Source: an uncultured Armatimonadota bacterium (GTDB taxonomy: Bacteria; Armatimonadota; Fimbriimonadia; Fimbriimonadales; Fimbriimonadaceae). Taken from it: DNA of 64,000 nucleotides. Positions within the stretch are counted from its first letter, which is position 1; every line of letters starts with the position of its first letter. The DNA lies in contig CAIYMO010000053.1 of the NCBI GenBank assembly GCA_903927345.1, positions 186,001 to 250,000 on the forward strand, written 5' to 3'. The notes below the pieces were generated by a model. It had not been told where the DNA came from and searched no databases. It saw only the letters and a list, made by a program, of their open reading frames with translations. Below, one piece after another: positions 26,088-34,850 of the stretch. A program made the translations under genes and the position numbers.

Positions 26088-27695
26088 TTGGAACCGATTC
26101 TCTCGCAGGTTGACCTCAACGACGACGAACACCAGCAGAACCGCGCCGCAATGGACGCGATCATGGCCGATTACCGCTCTCGAATGGCCCGAGCCATGGA
26201 GGGCGGTGGGGCTAAAGCGGTTGACCGTCACAAATCCCGTGGCAAACTCCTTGCGCGGGAACGCATCGACGGCTGTCTCGATCCCGGCTCTCCGTTCCTA
26301 GAATTCAGCACGCTCGCGGCAAACGGTATGTACGGCGACGGTGCCCCTTCAGCGGGCGTTGTTACCGGAATCGGACGCGTTCACGGTCGCGAGTGCATGT
26401 TCGTCGCCAACGACGCCACCGTCAAAGGCGGAAGCTACTTCCCACTCACCGTCAAGAAGCATCTTCGGGCGCAAGAAGTCGCCCTCGAGAACCATCTTCC
26501 CTGCATCTATCTCGTCGACTCCGGTGGGGCAAACCTTCCCTATCAAGCCGACGTCTTCCCAGATCGAGATCACTTCGGGCGCATCTTCTACAACCAAGCT
26601 CAGATGAGCGCCAAGGGCATTCCGCAGATCGCCGCGGTTCTCGGTTCATGTACCGCTGGGGGCGCCTACGTGCCCGCAATGAGCGACGAAAGCATCATCG
26701 TCAAGAACCAAGGCACCATCTTCCTCGGCGGCCCTCCGCTGGTCAAAGCCGCCACGGGCGAGGTCGTGACCGATGAAGACCTCGGCGGTGGAGACGTACA
26801 CACCCGGGTCTCCGGAGTCGCAGATCACCTCGCAGAAGACGATCAACACGCCCTCGAACTGATCCGAAACGTCGTCGAAAACCTCGGAACACCGCGCAAA
26901 GCAAACCGAGACCAAGACGAACCCCAAGATCCGCTCTTCGATCCGACTGAGCTGTACTCGCTCGTCCCGACCGACACCAAGACGCCGATGAACATGAGGG
27001 CGGTCCTGGCGCGCATTCTTGACGGAAGCAAGATGCACGAGTTTAAGGCCCGGTACGGCACAACGCTAATCTGCGGCTTTGCCCGAATCCACGGTCACAA
27101 GGTTGGCGTCATCGCCAATGACGGCATCCTCTTCTCCGAGAGCGCCCTCAAAGGTGCCCACTTCATCGAGCTCTGTTGCCAGCGCGGAATCCCGCTCGTC
27201 TTCATCCAAAACATCACTGGCTTCATGGTAGGGCGAAAGTATGAGAACGAGGGAATTGCTCGGAACGGTGCGAAGCTGGTCACTGCCGTCAGCACCGCAA
27301 ATGTCCCCAAGTTCACCGTGATCGTAGGCGGCAGCTACGGCGCCGGCAACTACGGCATGTGTGGCCGGGCATACGGACCTCGACAGCTCTGGATGTGGCC
27401 AAACGCAAAGATCAGCGTCATGGGCGGCGAACAAGCGGCGAACGTCATGTTGACGATCAAAATGGATCAGTTCGAGCGCGAAGGCAAAACGATGTCTCCT
27501 GAGGAGCAACAAGCCGAGAAGGATCCCATTCTGGCGAAGTACGCCGAGGAAGGATCTTGCTACTATTCAACCGCTCGACTCTGGGACGACGGCATCATTG
27601 ATCCCGTTGATACGCGTCGTGTGCTTGGCCTTGGGCTCGAAGCAGCCTTAAACTCGCCAGAGGAACCCGCCGCATTCTCCTTGTTCAGGATGTAG
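26088..27695 (+). CDS. Acyl-CoA carboxylase carboxyltransferase (beta) subunit, methylcrotonyl-CoA type
   Basis: Transfers carboxyl from biotin to an acyl-CoA. 535 residues with the two crotonase-like carboxyltransferase halves. Features typical of MccB-type subunits are [76 protein letters not shown] and [20 protein letters not shown]. The length and these motifs favour methylcrotonyl-CoA over propionyl-CoA carboxylase. No biotin carboxylase or biotin carrier gene is adjacent, so its partner must be encoded elsewhere. The start is a TTG. Confidence 0.85.
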   Translation: MEPILSQVDLNDDEHQQNRAAMDAIMADYRSRMARAMEGGGAKAVDRHKSRGKLLARERIDGCLDPGSPFLEFSTLAANGMYGDGAPSAGVVTGIGRVHGRECMFVANDATVKGGSYFPLTVKKHLRAQEVALENHLPCIYLVDSGGANLPYQADVFPDRDHFGRIFYNQAQMSAKGIPQIAAVLGSCTAGGAYVPAMSDESIIVKNQGTIFLGGPPLVKAATGEVVTDEDLGGGDVHTRVSGVADHLAEDDQHALELIRNVVENLGTPRKANRDQDEPQDPLFDPTELYSLVPTDTKTPMNMRAVLARILDGSKMHEFKARYGTTLICGFARIHGHKVGVIANDGILFSESALKGAHFIELCCQRGIPLVFIQNITGFMVGRKYENEGIARNGAKLVTAVSTANVPKFTVIVGGSYGAGNYGMCGRAYGPRQLWMWPNAKISVMGGEQAANVMLTIKMDQFEREGKTMSPEEQQAEKDPILAKYAEEGSCYYSTARLWDDGIIDPVDTRRVLGLGLEAALNSPEEPAAFSLFRM

Positions 27696-27759
27696 CGCAT
27701 CTTTTCGAACAATCTGTTCGTCTTTGGATTTACTCCGCATAATCGCGGCTGGAGTGCTC

Positions 27760-28182
27760 ATGCTCAAAGAATTTAAAGATTTTGTATCGAGAGGAAACAT
27801 GCTCGACCTCGCCATCGGCGTGGTGATTGGTGCTGCATTTGGGAAGGTGACCGAAGGATTTATGAACTTCATCGTAAACCCTCTGATTGGACTGATCGGC
27901 GGGACCGACCTGAGTGACAAATTTGTTGTGATCGGAGGAAGAAGTATTCCCGAGGTGATGGCAGCTAATACACTCGAAGAAGTGAAGCAGGCAGGTGGTA
28001 GTGCACTTGGCTACGGCGCCTTCATCAGTTCGTCAGTGAACTTTCTGATCGTAGCATTTGTAATGTTCTTGTTCATCAAGGCATACAATAAGTTCAAGCA
28101 TGGTGAAGCGGAGGCTGTTCTCGCTGCACCGCCTGATGTTGCAGTGCTGATCGAAATCAGAGATATCTTGGCAAGCAAGTAA
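27760..28182 (+). CDS. mscL: Large-conductance mechanosensitive channel
   Basis: Homopentameric inner-membrane emergency valve opened by membrane tension. 140 residues. MLKEFKDFVSRGNMLDLAIG with VVIGAAFGKV is the classic N-terminal amphipathic helix and TM1. TM2 is FLIVAFVMFLFIKAYNKF, followed by a charged tail. The open frame begins at 27724, but the ATG at 27760 follows GGAG at good spacing and starts the protein where the family starts. A textbook terminator lies 21 bases downstream. Confidence 0.95.
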   Translation: MLKEFKDFVSRGNMLDLAIGVVIGAAFGKVTEGFMNFIVNPLIGLIGGTDLSDKFVVIGGRSIPEVMAANTLEEVKQAGGSALGYGAFISSSVNFLIVAFVMFLFIKAYNKFKHGEAEAVLAAPPDVAVLIEIRDILASK

Positions 28183-28203
28183 GACCTGAAACAGTTAATA
28201 CAT

Positions 28204-28246
28204 AATCGCCCTCAAGAAAACTCGAGGGCGATTTCTTTTTTGTTTT
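28204..28246 (+). terminator. Intrinsic terminator of mscL
   Basis: Perfect 10-bp stem AATCGCCCTC (28204-28213) with GAGGGCGATT (28224-28233), a 10-base A-rich loop, then TTTCTTTTTTGTTTT. The T-run lies on the plus-strand side only, so it terminates mscL and not the convergent accA. Confidence 0.95.
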
Positions 28247-28256
28247 CGGACTTTGC

Positions 28257-29243
28257 TTACACCGAGACTTCGTCGAAGATACCCATTTGGCGGAACTTCG
28301 AGAAGCGCTCGGCTTTGACCTGTTCAGGGGTCATGGTCTTCAGTTCGGCGAGATGACGGCTGATTCCGTCTCGCACGGTCGCATAAACCTCGACCGGCTT
28401 GCGATGCGCGCCTCCCACTGGCTCAGGGAGAATCTCGTCGATGATTCCGTATTCCAGAGCGCTTGCCGAAGAGATCTTAAGCGCCTCCGCGGCCTGCTTG
28501 CCCATCTCTGGCTTGCGCCAAAGGATCGCGGCGCAACCTTCGGGAGGAATAACCGAGTACACCGAGTGTTCGAGCATCAGAACGCGAGAAGAAGCTGCGA
28601 TACCGATTGCTCCACCTGATCCGCCTTCGCCGATAACAACCGCAACGGTGGGAACAGTCAAAGCAAACATCTTCATGATCGAAGCAGCGATTGCCTCGCT
28701 AATGCCTCGCGATTCGCTCTCAACGCCGGGGTCGGCGGCGGGCGTATCGACGAAGGAGATGACGGGCATCTTAAACCGCTCTGCCATCTCAAACAGCCGA
28801 ATCGCCTTTCGATAACCCTCAGGCTTCGCCATTCCGAAGTTTCGGAACTGTCGGCTCTGAATATCTCTTCCCTTCTGGTGCCCGATGATCATCACCGGGG
28901 TGCCTTCGAACAGCGCAGGGCCGCCGACAATCGCGTTGTCAGCAAAGCCATTGCGGTCACCCTGAAGCTCGGTAAAGTCCTGGCAAAGAGCCGTGACGTA
29001 ATCAAGCGTGTAAGGGCGCTTTGGCGCACGCGCAATAAGAGTCTTTTCCCAGGGTCCGAGGTTTTCGGGGTCGTACATCATTTCCAGATACCGATCCCGG
29101 GTCTTCTCGAGGTCGAGAATTTTGGCCTGTCCCGCCTCGAGGGCGGTGGGGTTGGTTTCTTTTCGAGCTTCGGCCTTCATCTTCTCGATGAATTCATCGA
29201 TCTCGCGAAGCTCTTTCTCAAATTCGTTAAAGTTGGAGGGCAT
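28257..29243 (-). CDS. accA: Acetyl-CoA carboxylase carboxyltransferase subunit alpha
   Basis: With AccD, makes malonyl-CoA for fatty acid synthesis. 328 residues, normal length. Conserved stretches are LDYVTALCQDFTELQGDR, GHQKGRDIQSRQFRNFGMAK-type sequence (~122-141), ISFVDTPAADPGVESESRG and VIGEGGSGGAIGIAAS. Its ATG follows the accD stop codon with no gap, so the two subunits are produced in step. Confidence 0.97.
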   Translation of the reverse strand: MPSNFNEFEKELREIDEFIEKMKAEARKETNPTALEAGQAKILDLEKTRDRYLEMMYDPENLGPWEKTLIARAPKRPYTLDYVTALCQDFTELQGDRNGFADNAIVGGPALFEGTPVMIIGHQKGRDIQSRQFRNFGMAKPEGYRKAIRLFEMAERFKMPVISFVDTPAADPGVESESRGISEAIAASIMKMFALTVPTVAVVIGEGGSGGAIGIAASSRVLMLEHSVYSVIPPEGCAAILWRKPEMGKQAAEALKISSASALEYGIIDEILPEPVGGAHRKPVEVYATVRDGISRHLAELKTMTPEQVKAERFSKFRQMGIFDEVSV

Positions 29244-30083
29244 TTACTTGATGTTCTCCTTGACTACGCTTCCGATGGAGAGAAACAAGTGCCCGCCGAG
29301 CGTCTTAACCAAAGACGTCAGCGTGGATCGCATCTCCTTCCGAGGCACAATGGCGTCGATCATGCCGTGCTTGAACACAAACTCGGCGGTCTGAAAATCG
29401 TCCGGGACTTTGCCAACGCCGGCCTGCTTTGCAACCCGGGCCCCAGCGAATCCAACCAGAGACTTCGGCTCCGCAACGATGACATCGGCGATCGATGCAT
29501 AGGAGGCAAGAACGCCCGCCATCGTTGGGTCAGTAAAGATGCAGATGTAGGGCACGCCCACTTCGCGGCACAGCTGAACCGCCGCAGAGGTCTTTGCCAT
29601 CTGCATCAAGCTCAAAATGCCTTCCTGCATTCGGGCACCGCCCGAAGCGCAAAAGATAATCGCAGGAATCCGTTGCTGAGCAGCTCGCTCGAGCGTTCGG
29701 GTGATTTTCTCACCCGCGACAGAGCCCATCGAACCACCCATAAAGGAAAAGTCGGCGACGGCAACAGAGACAGGCATGTCGTCGAGCTTGGCGCGACCAG
29801 ACACGATGCTGTCATGCATTCGCGTCTTCTCTTCGGCGGCCGTCAGCTTCTCGGCATACTCAGGAAAAACGAGGGTGTCGATGGACCGCAATTCCGTATC
29901 GAGCTCTTCAAAAGAGCCCTCATCGAACGTCCAGCGCATCCTCGTAAGAGCGGGAATTCGATGGTGATGATTGCAGTAGCCGCAGACGTGCAGGTTTTGC
30001 TCAAAATCCACTCGGAAGAGGATTTTCTTACAGCCTTGGCATTGTAAGAACGCATCGCCTTGTTTCAGTGATTTGGCACTCAA
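29244..30083 (-). CDS. accD: Acetyl-CoA carboxylase carboxyltransferase subunit beta
   Basis: Partner of AccA. 279 residues. The N-terminal C4 zinc ribbon is visible as CQGCKK and CGYCNHHHRIPA. Oxyanion-hole glycines are in FCASGGARMQEGILSLMQM and FTDPTMAGVLASYASIADV. It ends TLGGHLFLSIGSVVKENIK. The start is a TTG. Zinc-ribbon RNA binding of its own mRNA is known in E. coli; whether it applies here is unknown. Confidence 0.97.
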   Translation of the reverse strand: MSAKSLKQGDAFLQCQGCKKILFRVDFEQNLHVCGYCNHHHRIPALTRMRWTFDEGSFEELDTELRSIDTLVFPEYAEKLTAAEEKTRMHDSIVSGRAKLDDMPVSVAVADFSFMGGSMGSVAGEKITRTLERAAQQRIPAIIFCASGGARMQEGILSLMQMAKTSAAVQLCREVGVPYICIFTDPTMAGVLASYASIADVIVAEPKSLVGFAGARVAKQAGVGKVPDDFQTAEFVFKHGMIDAIVPRKEMRSTLTSLVKTLGGHLFLSIGSVVKENIK

Positions 30084-30129
30084 GGTAGTTCACTGTACCC
30101 CTTTTGGCAGCTTTGGGTTGCGGTTGAGA

Positions 30130-30174
30130 GTGAGATCAATGACACGATTTTGCGCCACGATCTCACCCTTTTTT
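30130..30174 (+). repeat. Inverted repeat with T-run between accD and the portal gene
   Basis: GTGAGATC (30130-30137) and GATCTCAC (30159-30166) form a perfect 8-bp stem around a 21-base loop, followed on the plus strand by CCTTTTTT. It resembles an intrinsic terminator for plus-strand transcription, yet both flanking genes are on the minus strand. It may stop antisense read-through, be a protein-binding site at the island edge, or be the remains of a lost gene's terminator. Confidence 0.5.
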
Positions 30175-30235
30175 GATGCTGAATGAACCGATTTGAACCT
30201 AAGGATTCTCACCTCAAAATGGTCGGAATGTAAAG

Positions 30236-31300
30236 TTAGATTTGTCCCGTCACAAAGACCGACAAAGGAGTAGGTTCAAATTCAAATCGGGGCAAGTCGA
30301 CTGCGCCGAAATTGAGGCTGACAAGCGGCTTGATAATCTGCTCGTTGACAACAGTATCCGCCAAATCTCGACGGATCGCCTCCAACTGAAGAAGGAACAC
30401 TTGCAGGTGTACTCTGCCCATCGCTAGCGACCCCACACGTCCGCCTTCGCTGGTCGTCAGAGTTTGTCCCACAATCGCTCGGGCGATTTCTCGGTTATGG
30501 AACTCGATCGCATCCATGAACCCCTGACTCGCAGAGTTTCGATCTCCAAGTGGAGTCACGTCAAAGTCGTCTGGGAAGACAATCGCCGAGTTCTTCGCAA
30601 GCGCCTCCAAGGACCGGAGCATCGCAACTTGGTCCTCGTTGGTGGCGCCCTTGCCGAACTTTGCGAGCAACGTGGGCGAGGCAAACTTTTCAAGATGCTG
30701 TCGCCAGGCATCCATCAGCCGCTTCTTCTCACGGAAATGCGGCACGGCGGCATCAAGGTCACTGGCTCCGTAAGGTCGCCCATAGCCGCCCCGATGGCGA
30801 TAAATCACGAATTGATCCAGCGGAAAGGTGCGCTCGTCCTCCCCGGGCAACGTGAGCTTCAGCCCCTTCGGCGTCTCATATTCGTCAATTTCCAGGGCGA
30901 ACAAACGTGGATCTTTTGGCTTGATCGAGTCAATCCACCAGCGCCCAGAATCCGCACGGAAGCTAATCTCCTGTACGCTCCAGCCGTGAACGAAGGCGTC
31001 CATCGCATTCTGAAGCACTGTGTAAATCGAGCCTTGCATGCGTGAAAACGCCTCCCGAACGAACGTCGTCACTTCATCCGGCCCGGTCAAGTTCCAGCCA
31101 GAAGCGAGAACACCCAAGGACTTGATCGTAAGCGCGGTCTGGATCATCGAGTCCTTTGTCATCTCGACATAAAGATCAGACAGCTGAGGACGAGGGAGAG
31201 CCATTCCATTGCTCTGAAGTTGCCAAGGGGGCACAGTCGGGGTGGGAGAAGAATTTGGCTGAGAAGGTTTTAGGGGCTTCTTCTTGTTAAACAGTTTCAT
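30236..31300 (-). CDS. Phage portal protein (DUF935/Mu gp29-like)
   Basis: Portal of tailed phages: the ring through which DNA is packaged. 354 residues. Typical portal features are SDLYVEMTKDSMIQTALTIK, DAFVHGWSVQEISF (~105-118), PFHREKK-like AVPHFREKKRLMDAWRQHLE and IVGQTLTTSEGGRVGSLAMG, the last being characteristic of the Mu-like DUF935 group. It is shorter than full-length members (often 450 or more), lacking part of the C-terminus. It lies 22 bp after the terminase gene. No head, tail, protease or integrase gene follows. Confidence 0.82.
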   Translation of the reverse strand: MKLFNKKKPLKPSQPNSSPTPTVPPWQLQSNGMALPRPQLSDLYVEMTKDSMIQTALTIKSLGVLASGWNLTGPDEVTTFVREAFSRMQGSIYTVLQNAMDAFVHGWSVQEISFRADSGRWWIDSIKPKDPRLFALEIDEYETPKGLKLTLPGEDERTFPLDQFVIYRHRGGYGRPYGASDLDAAVPHFREKKRLMDAWRQHLEKFASPTLLAKFGKGATNEDQVAMLRSLEALAKNSAIVFPDDFDVTPLGDRNSASQGFMDAIEFHNREIARAIVGQTLTTSEGGRVGSLAMGRVHLQVFLLQLEAIRRDLADTVVNEQIIKPLVSLNFGAVDLPRFEFEPTPLSVFVTGQI

Positions 31301-31322
31301 TGGTTCTTAGTGTTGGAAGTGG

Positions 31323-32585
31323 TCATCGCGGGTTGGTCGCGAGAATCATACGGTTGGCTTGCGGCAGGTCGCTGACCGCCATGGCAAGCGCCAGCACGAG
31401 ATCGTCATGTCCGCTCTTAGCCGCCATTTGAACGTGCCCACTGGGTGAGCGGGTTGCCTGGAAACTTTCGAGCTCCTTGATCAGGGCTTCGTACTGGGGA
31501 ATCTGCAGCGCTCTCGCCTCAAAGGCTCGAACGAGACCGTCAATCAGTCTCGGTTTGGACTCTGATGTGATGACACAGGGTCGGATCGAAACTCCTGCCA
31601 GTTGCTGCCGCAACCAAGCGGTGATTCCATCTCCAACGCCGGTGGTGTCGCAAATGATCCGTGCGCCAGGGTGTCGAGCAAGAATGGCTTTGACCCATTC
31701 GATTTGTTGGGACCACTCCACCCGATGTTTCCGGTCGATTTCGAGCACGCTTGCCTGACGCTGAAATCCGCGGATCACGACCAAAGCAGAGTAGTCCTCA
31801 TATCTGGCCCAGTCGATACCTATGATCGTCGGACCAGGGATCTCAGCGTTTGGTTCAGCAAGGATAGACTCCTGAACCGCTCTCCGGTCAAACACGTATC
31901 CTTCGCGTTGCACAAACTGAGCTTCATACTCTGTCGCAAAAGCACTCGGACTCAGAAGCTTTCGCTGGCGCTCAAGAAAAGCAGCCCGAACCTGGGGGTT
32001 GTCCGAGCTTGGCGCTTGGAGTGACCAGAATTCGTCCGTGTTCTGCAGACCCTCCTGAAAGGCTTCGTAAAAGTGGTTGTGTCCATTCGGGGTGCTGATC
32101 ATCGTTAGAGTTCCGTCAAAGGTCGCCATCATTGGCGCAAGAACCTCATGAACAATATCGGCCTTGACGTACGCCGCTTCGTCAACAATGATGTGGCTCG
32201 CTTCATCGCCGCGCAGGTGATTCCCCGAATGAGCCGAGCGAGCCACAACAGAGTGCGGGCCCACGTTCAGTTCCATCTTCGACTCCTTGATCTTTGGGTC
32301 AGCTTCAAACCGGAGCCCCCAAAGGTCAAGGCTGATGAGCTGCTCGATCAGCCGCCGAAGACGGCGGAAGAGGAAGCCCGCCTGTTCGATCGTCGGAGCG
32401 ACCAAAAGCGTCCGACCTTCTGAAGCGGAGTCAAAGCCACTCAGAACTTGAACTGCGCATGCGTCCGTCTTTCCCCAACGACGCCCACACGCCAGCACTC
32501 GCGTTTTGGCTTGAGCGAGAAGAAAACGTAGCTGCCCAGGATGTGGTCGCCAAACCGGCGCGAGCCACGTCAAAAAGTCTTGCAT
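31323..32585 (-). CDS. Phage terminase large subunit
   Basis: DNA-packaging motor and nuclease. 420 residues. The ATPase domain has Walker A CGRRWGKTDA (~33-42), Walker B HIIVDEAAYVKAD and the coupling motif MISTPNGHNHF. The RNase H-like nuclease domain shows acidic residues in GIDWARYEDYSALVV, CDTTGVGDGI and SGHDDLVLALAMA. All catalytic residues I can identify are intact, so the gene is not obviously decayed. No small terminase is visible upstream; AraC-family genes follow instead. Confidence 0.88.
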   Translation of the reverse strand: MQDFLTWLAPVWRPHPGQLRFLLAQAKTRVLACGRRWGKTDACAVQVLSGFDSASEGRTLLVAPTIEQAGFLFRRLRRLIEQLISLDLWGLRFEADPKIKESKMELNVGPHSVVARSAHSGNHLRGDEASHIIVDEAAYVKADIVHEVLAPMMATFDGTLTMISTPNGHNHFYEAFQEGLQNTDEFWSLQAPSSDNPQVRAAFLERQRKLLSPSAFATEYEAQFVQREGYVFDRRAVQESILAEPNAEIPGPTIIGIDWARYEDYSALVVIRGFQRQASVLEIDRKHRVEWSQQIEWVKAILARHPGARIICDTTGVGDGITAWLRQQLAGVSIRPCVITSESKPRLIDGLVRAFEARALQIPQYEALIKELESFQATRSPSGHVQMAAKSGHDDLVLALAMAVSDLPQANRMILATNPR

Positions 32586-32662
32586 GCATAAACAATCAAC
32601 GCAGAAGGAGGATTGTCAACCAATCAAATTCGAAAACTCTCCGGTGATCCGTTTTCACCGAC

Positions 32663-33556
32663 TCAGGCAAGTTTAAATCCGACTTGAGATTTAAGGACTT
32701 GTTTAATTTCACCAAGCGTTAACCCTAGTTCATTTCGGAATAGCGTATTCGCTTCGGAGATAGACTCAATCCCCGCACGCTTAATACTTTGCTCGATAGT
32801 AGCGTTCTTATCACACAGATACTGCATTGCTACCGTAGCTCGTGTCTGGCGAACAAATTCGGCAAATCCTATGCCTTCCTTAACACGAAATGTTCTGGAG
32901 AAATGGTGAACGGAGTATCCGCAAAAACTTGCGGCATCTGATGTACTCCATGGACTCTCTGGGTTCGCGACTACAGCTTTGCGCAATTTATCAAAGTGCT
33001 TCGTAGCTGGCAACTGCGATCCGCAGTTGCCAGACTCATGACAAGTCCGTTCTACCAGCCCAGTGAAGAGGGCTGCAAATTTGAAGTAGGACTGAGGCCT
33101 TGAAGGATCCGAAATGGCACTAATCGCATCCGCCAGCGGATCATTCTCTAAGTCTAGCGAAGTAGTCGGCGGCAACTCGGAACGTAGCAATTCCTTGATT
33201 GGCTGTTCTGGCCAGAGCGACCGATGGCAGGTGAGAAACATCGTCGTGCAAGCCCCTCTTCCAAAAATCGTGCTGTAATCCCCCGGCGGATAAATCACGA
33301 CTCTCCCGGGACGTACAAGCGAACTCGCTTGGACATCGCTTACCTGAAGAATGGAGTTCCCCTGAAGCCTGACACTGAGAACAAGCTCATCGTCTGGAAC
33401 AAAGAATCGGAAGATGTGTGGCGAGGGATTAACGCTCTCGCTTAGGTATCCGCCGATCGCTGGATAATCTGAAGGAGCCAAACGTCTGACATGAACGTTC
33501 TCTTGGACCATCTGCGATAGCTGCTCCAAATTCCGAATCAAGTCAACGGATGTCAT
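32663..33556 (-). CDS. AraC-family transcriptional regulator, paralogue 1
   Basis: 297 residues from the ATG at 33556; a TTG two codons earlier is the longest-frame start. The N-terminal ~170 residues are a sensor-like region with RPGRVVIYPPGDYSTIFGRG. The C-terminal ~100 residues form a double helix-turn-helix, with ASFCGYSVHHFSRTFRVKEG (first recognition helix region) and SISEANTLFRNELGLTLGEI (second). The other three tandem genes share the YSVxHFSRTF signature and this layout. No regulated structural gene is adjacent. A 9-bp inverted repeat lies just upstream. Confidence 0.82.
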   Translation of the reverse strand: MTSVDLIRNLEQLSQMVQENVHVRRLAPSDYPAIGGYLSESVNPSPHIFRFFVPDDELVLSVRLQGNSILQVSDVQASSLVRPGRVVIYPPGDYSTIFGRGACTTMFLTCHRSLWPEQPIKELLRSELPPTTSLDLENDPLADAISAISDPSRPQSYFKFAALFTGLVERTCHESGNCGSQLPATKHFDKLRKAVVANPESPWSTSDAASFCGYSVHHFSRTFRVKEGIGFAEFVRQTRATVAMQYLCDKNATIEQSIKRAGIESISEANTLFRNELGLTLGEIKQVLKSQVGFKLA

Positions 33557-33578
33557 TTCCAAGCGACCCTCTTTATGA

Positions 33579-33613
33579 CTTTATCACCATCACTGTCCAG
33601 CAGCGTGATAAAG
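33579..33613 (-). promoter_or_regulatory. Inverted repeat upstream of AraC paralogue 1
   Basis: CTTTATCAC (33579-33587) and GTGATAAAG (33605-33613) are perfect inverted 9-mers separated by 17 bases. The left arm lies 23 bp upstream of the paralogue 1 start. Size and position suit an operator for a dimeric regulator, possibly autoregulation. A leader hairpin is the alternative. Confidence 0.5.
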
Positions 33614-33748
33614 CTTCCACAGAGTCATCCAAAACCACAACGCGGAGTAACCTGCGACTAGATTTTGAACCTGATTCCCAAGGAAACCAATACAGTCCCA
33701 ATCTTTCGGCGATGGTACAAAGTACCCAGCAATTCTGGAAACCAAGCG

Positions 33749-34660
33749 CTAGCCCGAAACAACGGCCTTGCGATAAATCTTAACCGATAAGACTCTTTCG
33801 ATATCTGCAAAGGAGAAGCCGATTTCCCTTATCAACGTTCGATTGGCAGACACTCGGTCTCCAAAGCCAACTTGATCAATTGCCATCGTTGACGTCAAGC
33901 CTTTGTCGCACATCAGCATGACCGCCTGTGTACAGCGCACACGCGCCACATACTCATTGAACCCAATGCCATGCTTCTGTCGGAACGTTCGAGAGAAGTG
34001 ATACACGGAATACCCACTCCGCTCTGCAGCCCCGGCCGTTGTCCAGTCTTCCGCTGGCTTGACCATAACATCGTAGCAAAGACCTGCGAACTGGGACTCC
34101 TGAGTGGGCAAACCATAATAAGCCTTGGTCTGGATAGAATCAGGTCTCAACTGATCGAGAAGTTCGAACAAGACAGCTGCGAGTGCGAAATAAGAACCTA
34201 CAAATCCACCATTTGTAGTGTCATGGATGAAATTCGCAATTTGGGGACTTTCAAGGTTCACATGTGAGCGGCAGAATTGGCCATTCAACGTCTCTTGCCA
34301 AACACTCAAACTTGGGGAAAGAGACTTATCCGCAATAAGGAACAGAGTCTCGCACTCACCTCTTCCAAAGATTGTTGAGTAGACACCCTCGCCAAGCAAG
34401 TAGACCGAGCCTTCTCGAATAAGGTGGCTGCTACCTAATCGATGACTTTGGATGATTGAGCATCCTTTGACGCGCAAGCCGACAACCGTGGTCCCCGCCT
34501 CCACCTTAAACTGTGCATTCACCGGAGTCTTGTGGTGTCTAAGGCTACGGAACGCTCTAATCCCATCAAAGCCCGACGGGACCAAAGGAATGACCTCGAC
34601 ACCCTGGTCGGCCCATCCCAAATTCTGATCCAAACTTGATACTAAATCGACTGTCCGCAC
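33749..34660 (-). CDS. AraC-family transcriptional regulator, paralogue 2
   Basis: 303 residues from a GTG start, preceded by AGGGAG. It has the same architecture as its neighbours: a sensor-like N-terminal region with SVYLLGEGVYSTIFGRGECE, then HTH helices in ERSGYSVYHFSRTFRQKHG and the second in RVSANRTLIREIGFSFADIE. It is clearly diverged from paralogues 1, 3 and 4. The intergenic regions on both sides are AT-rich. Ligand and targets unknown. Confidence 0.82.
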   Translation of the reverse strand: MRTVDLVSSLDQNLGWADQGVEVIPLVPSGFDGIRAFRSLRHHKTPVNAQFKVEAGTTVVGLRVKGCSIIQSHRLGSSHLIREGSVYLLGEGVYSTIFGRGECETLFLIADKSLSPSLSVWQETLNGQFCRSHVNLESPQIANFIHDTTNGGFVGSYFALAAVLFELLDQLRPDSIQTKAYYGLPTQESQFAGLCYDVMVKPAEDWTTAGAAERSGYSVYHFSRTFRQKHGIGFNEYVARVRCTQAVMLMCDKGLTSTMAIDQVGFGDRVSANRTLIREIGFSFADIERVLSVKIYRKAVVSG

Positions 34661-34689
34661 TGCTCTCCCTCGCCCCCCGAACGAATAAC

Positions 34690-34699
34690 TGATATATCA
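34690..34699 (-). promoter_or_regulatory. TGATATATCA palindrome upstream of AraC paralogue 2
   Basis: A perfect 10-base palindrome 30 bp upstream of the GTG start. A near copy, TGATATATTC, lies at 34751-34760, about six helical turns away. Two similar sites at such spacing are compatible with an operator pair, but the region is AT-rich and the sites are short. Confidence 0.35.
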
Positions 34700-34850
34700 A
34701 GTAATTATATGCGTGCGGATTCGGAGTTTCGATCCAATATCAATTAAGAGTGATATATTCGACAATATGTGTCCTCTGTCAGAAGTTGCTGGGCATTTTT
34801 ACCCACAGATCAACATCCCAATAATTCACTCATTGGACAGTTGCTAGCAA

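Noticed and set aside
28878-30047. 389-codon plus-strand frame opposite accA/accD
   Set aside because: Both minus-strand genes are certain; the long antisense frame follows from their codon bias.
30236-32585. Complete prophage
   Set aside because: Only portal and large terminase are present; no integrase, capsid, tail or lysis genes and no att repeats were seen.
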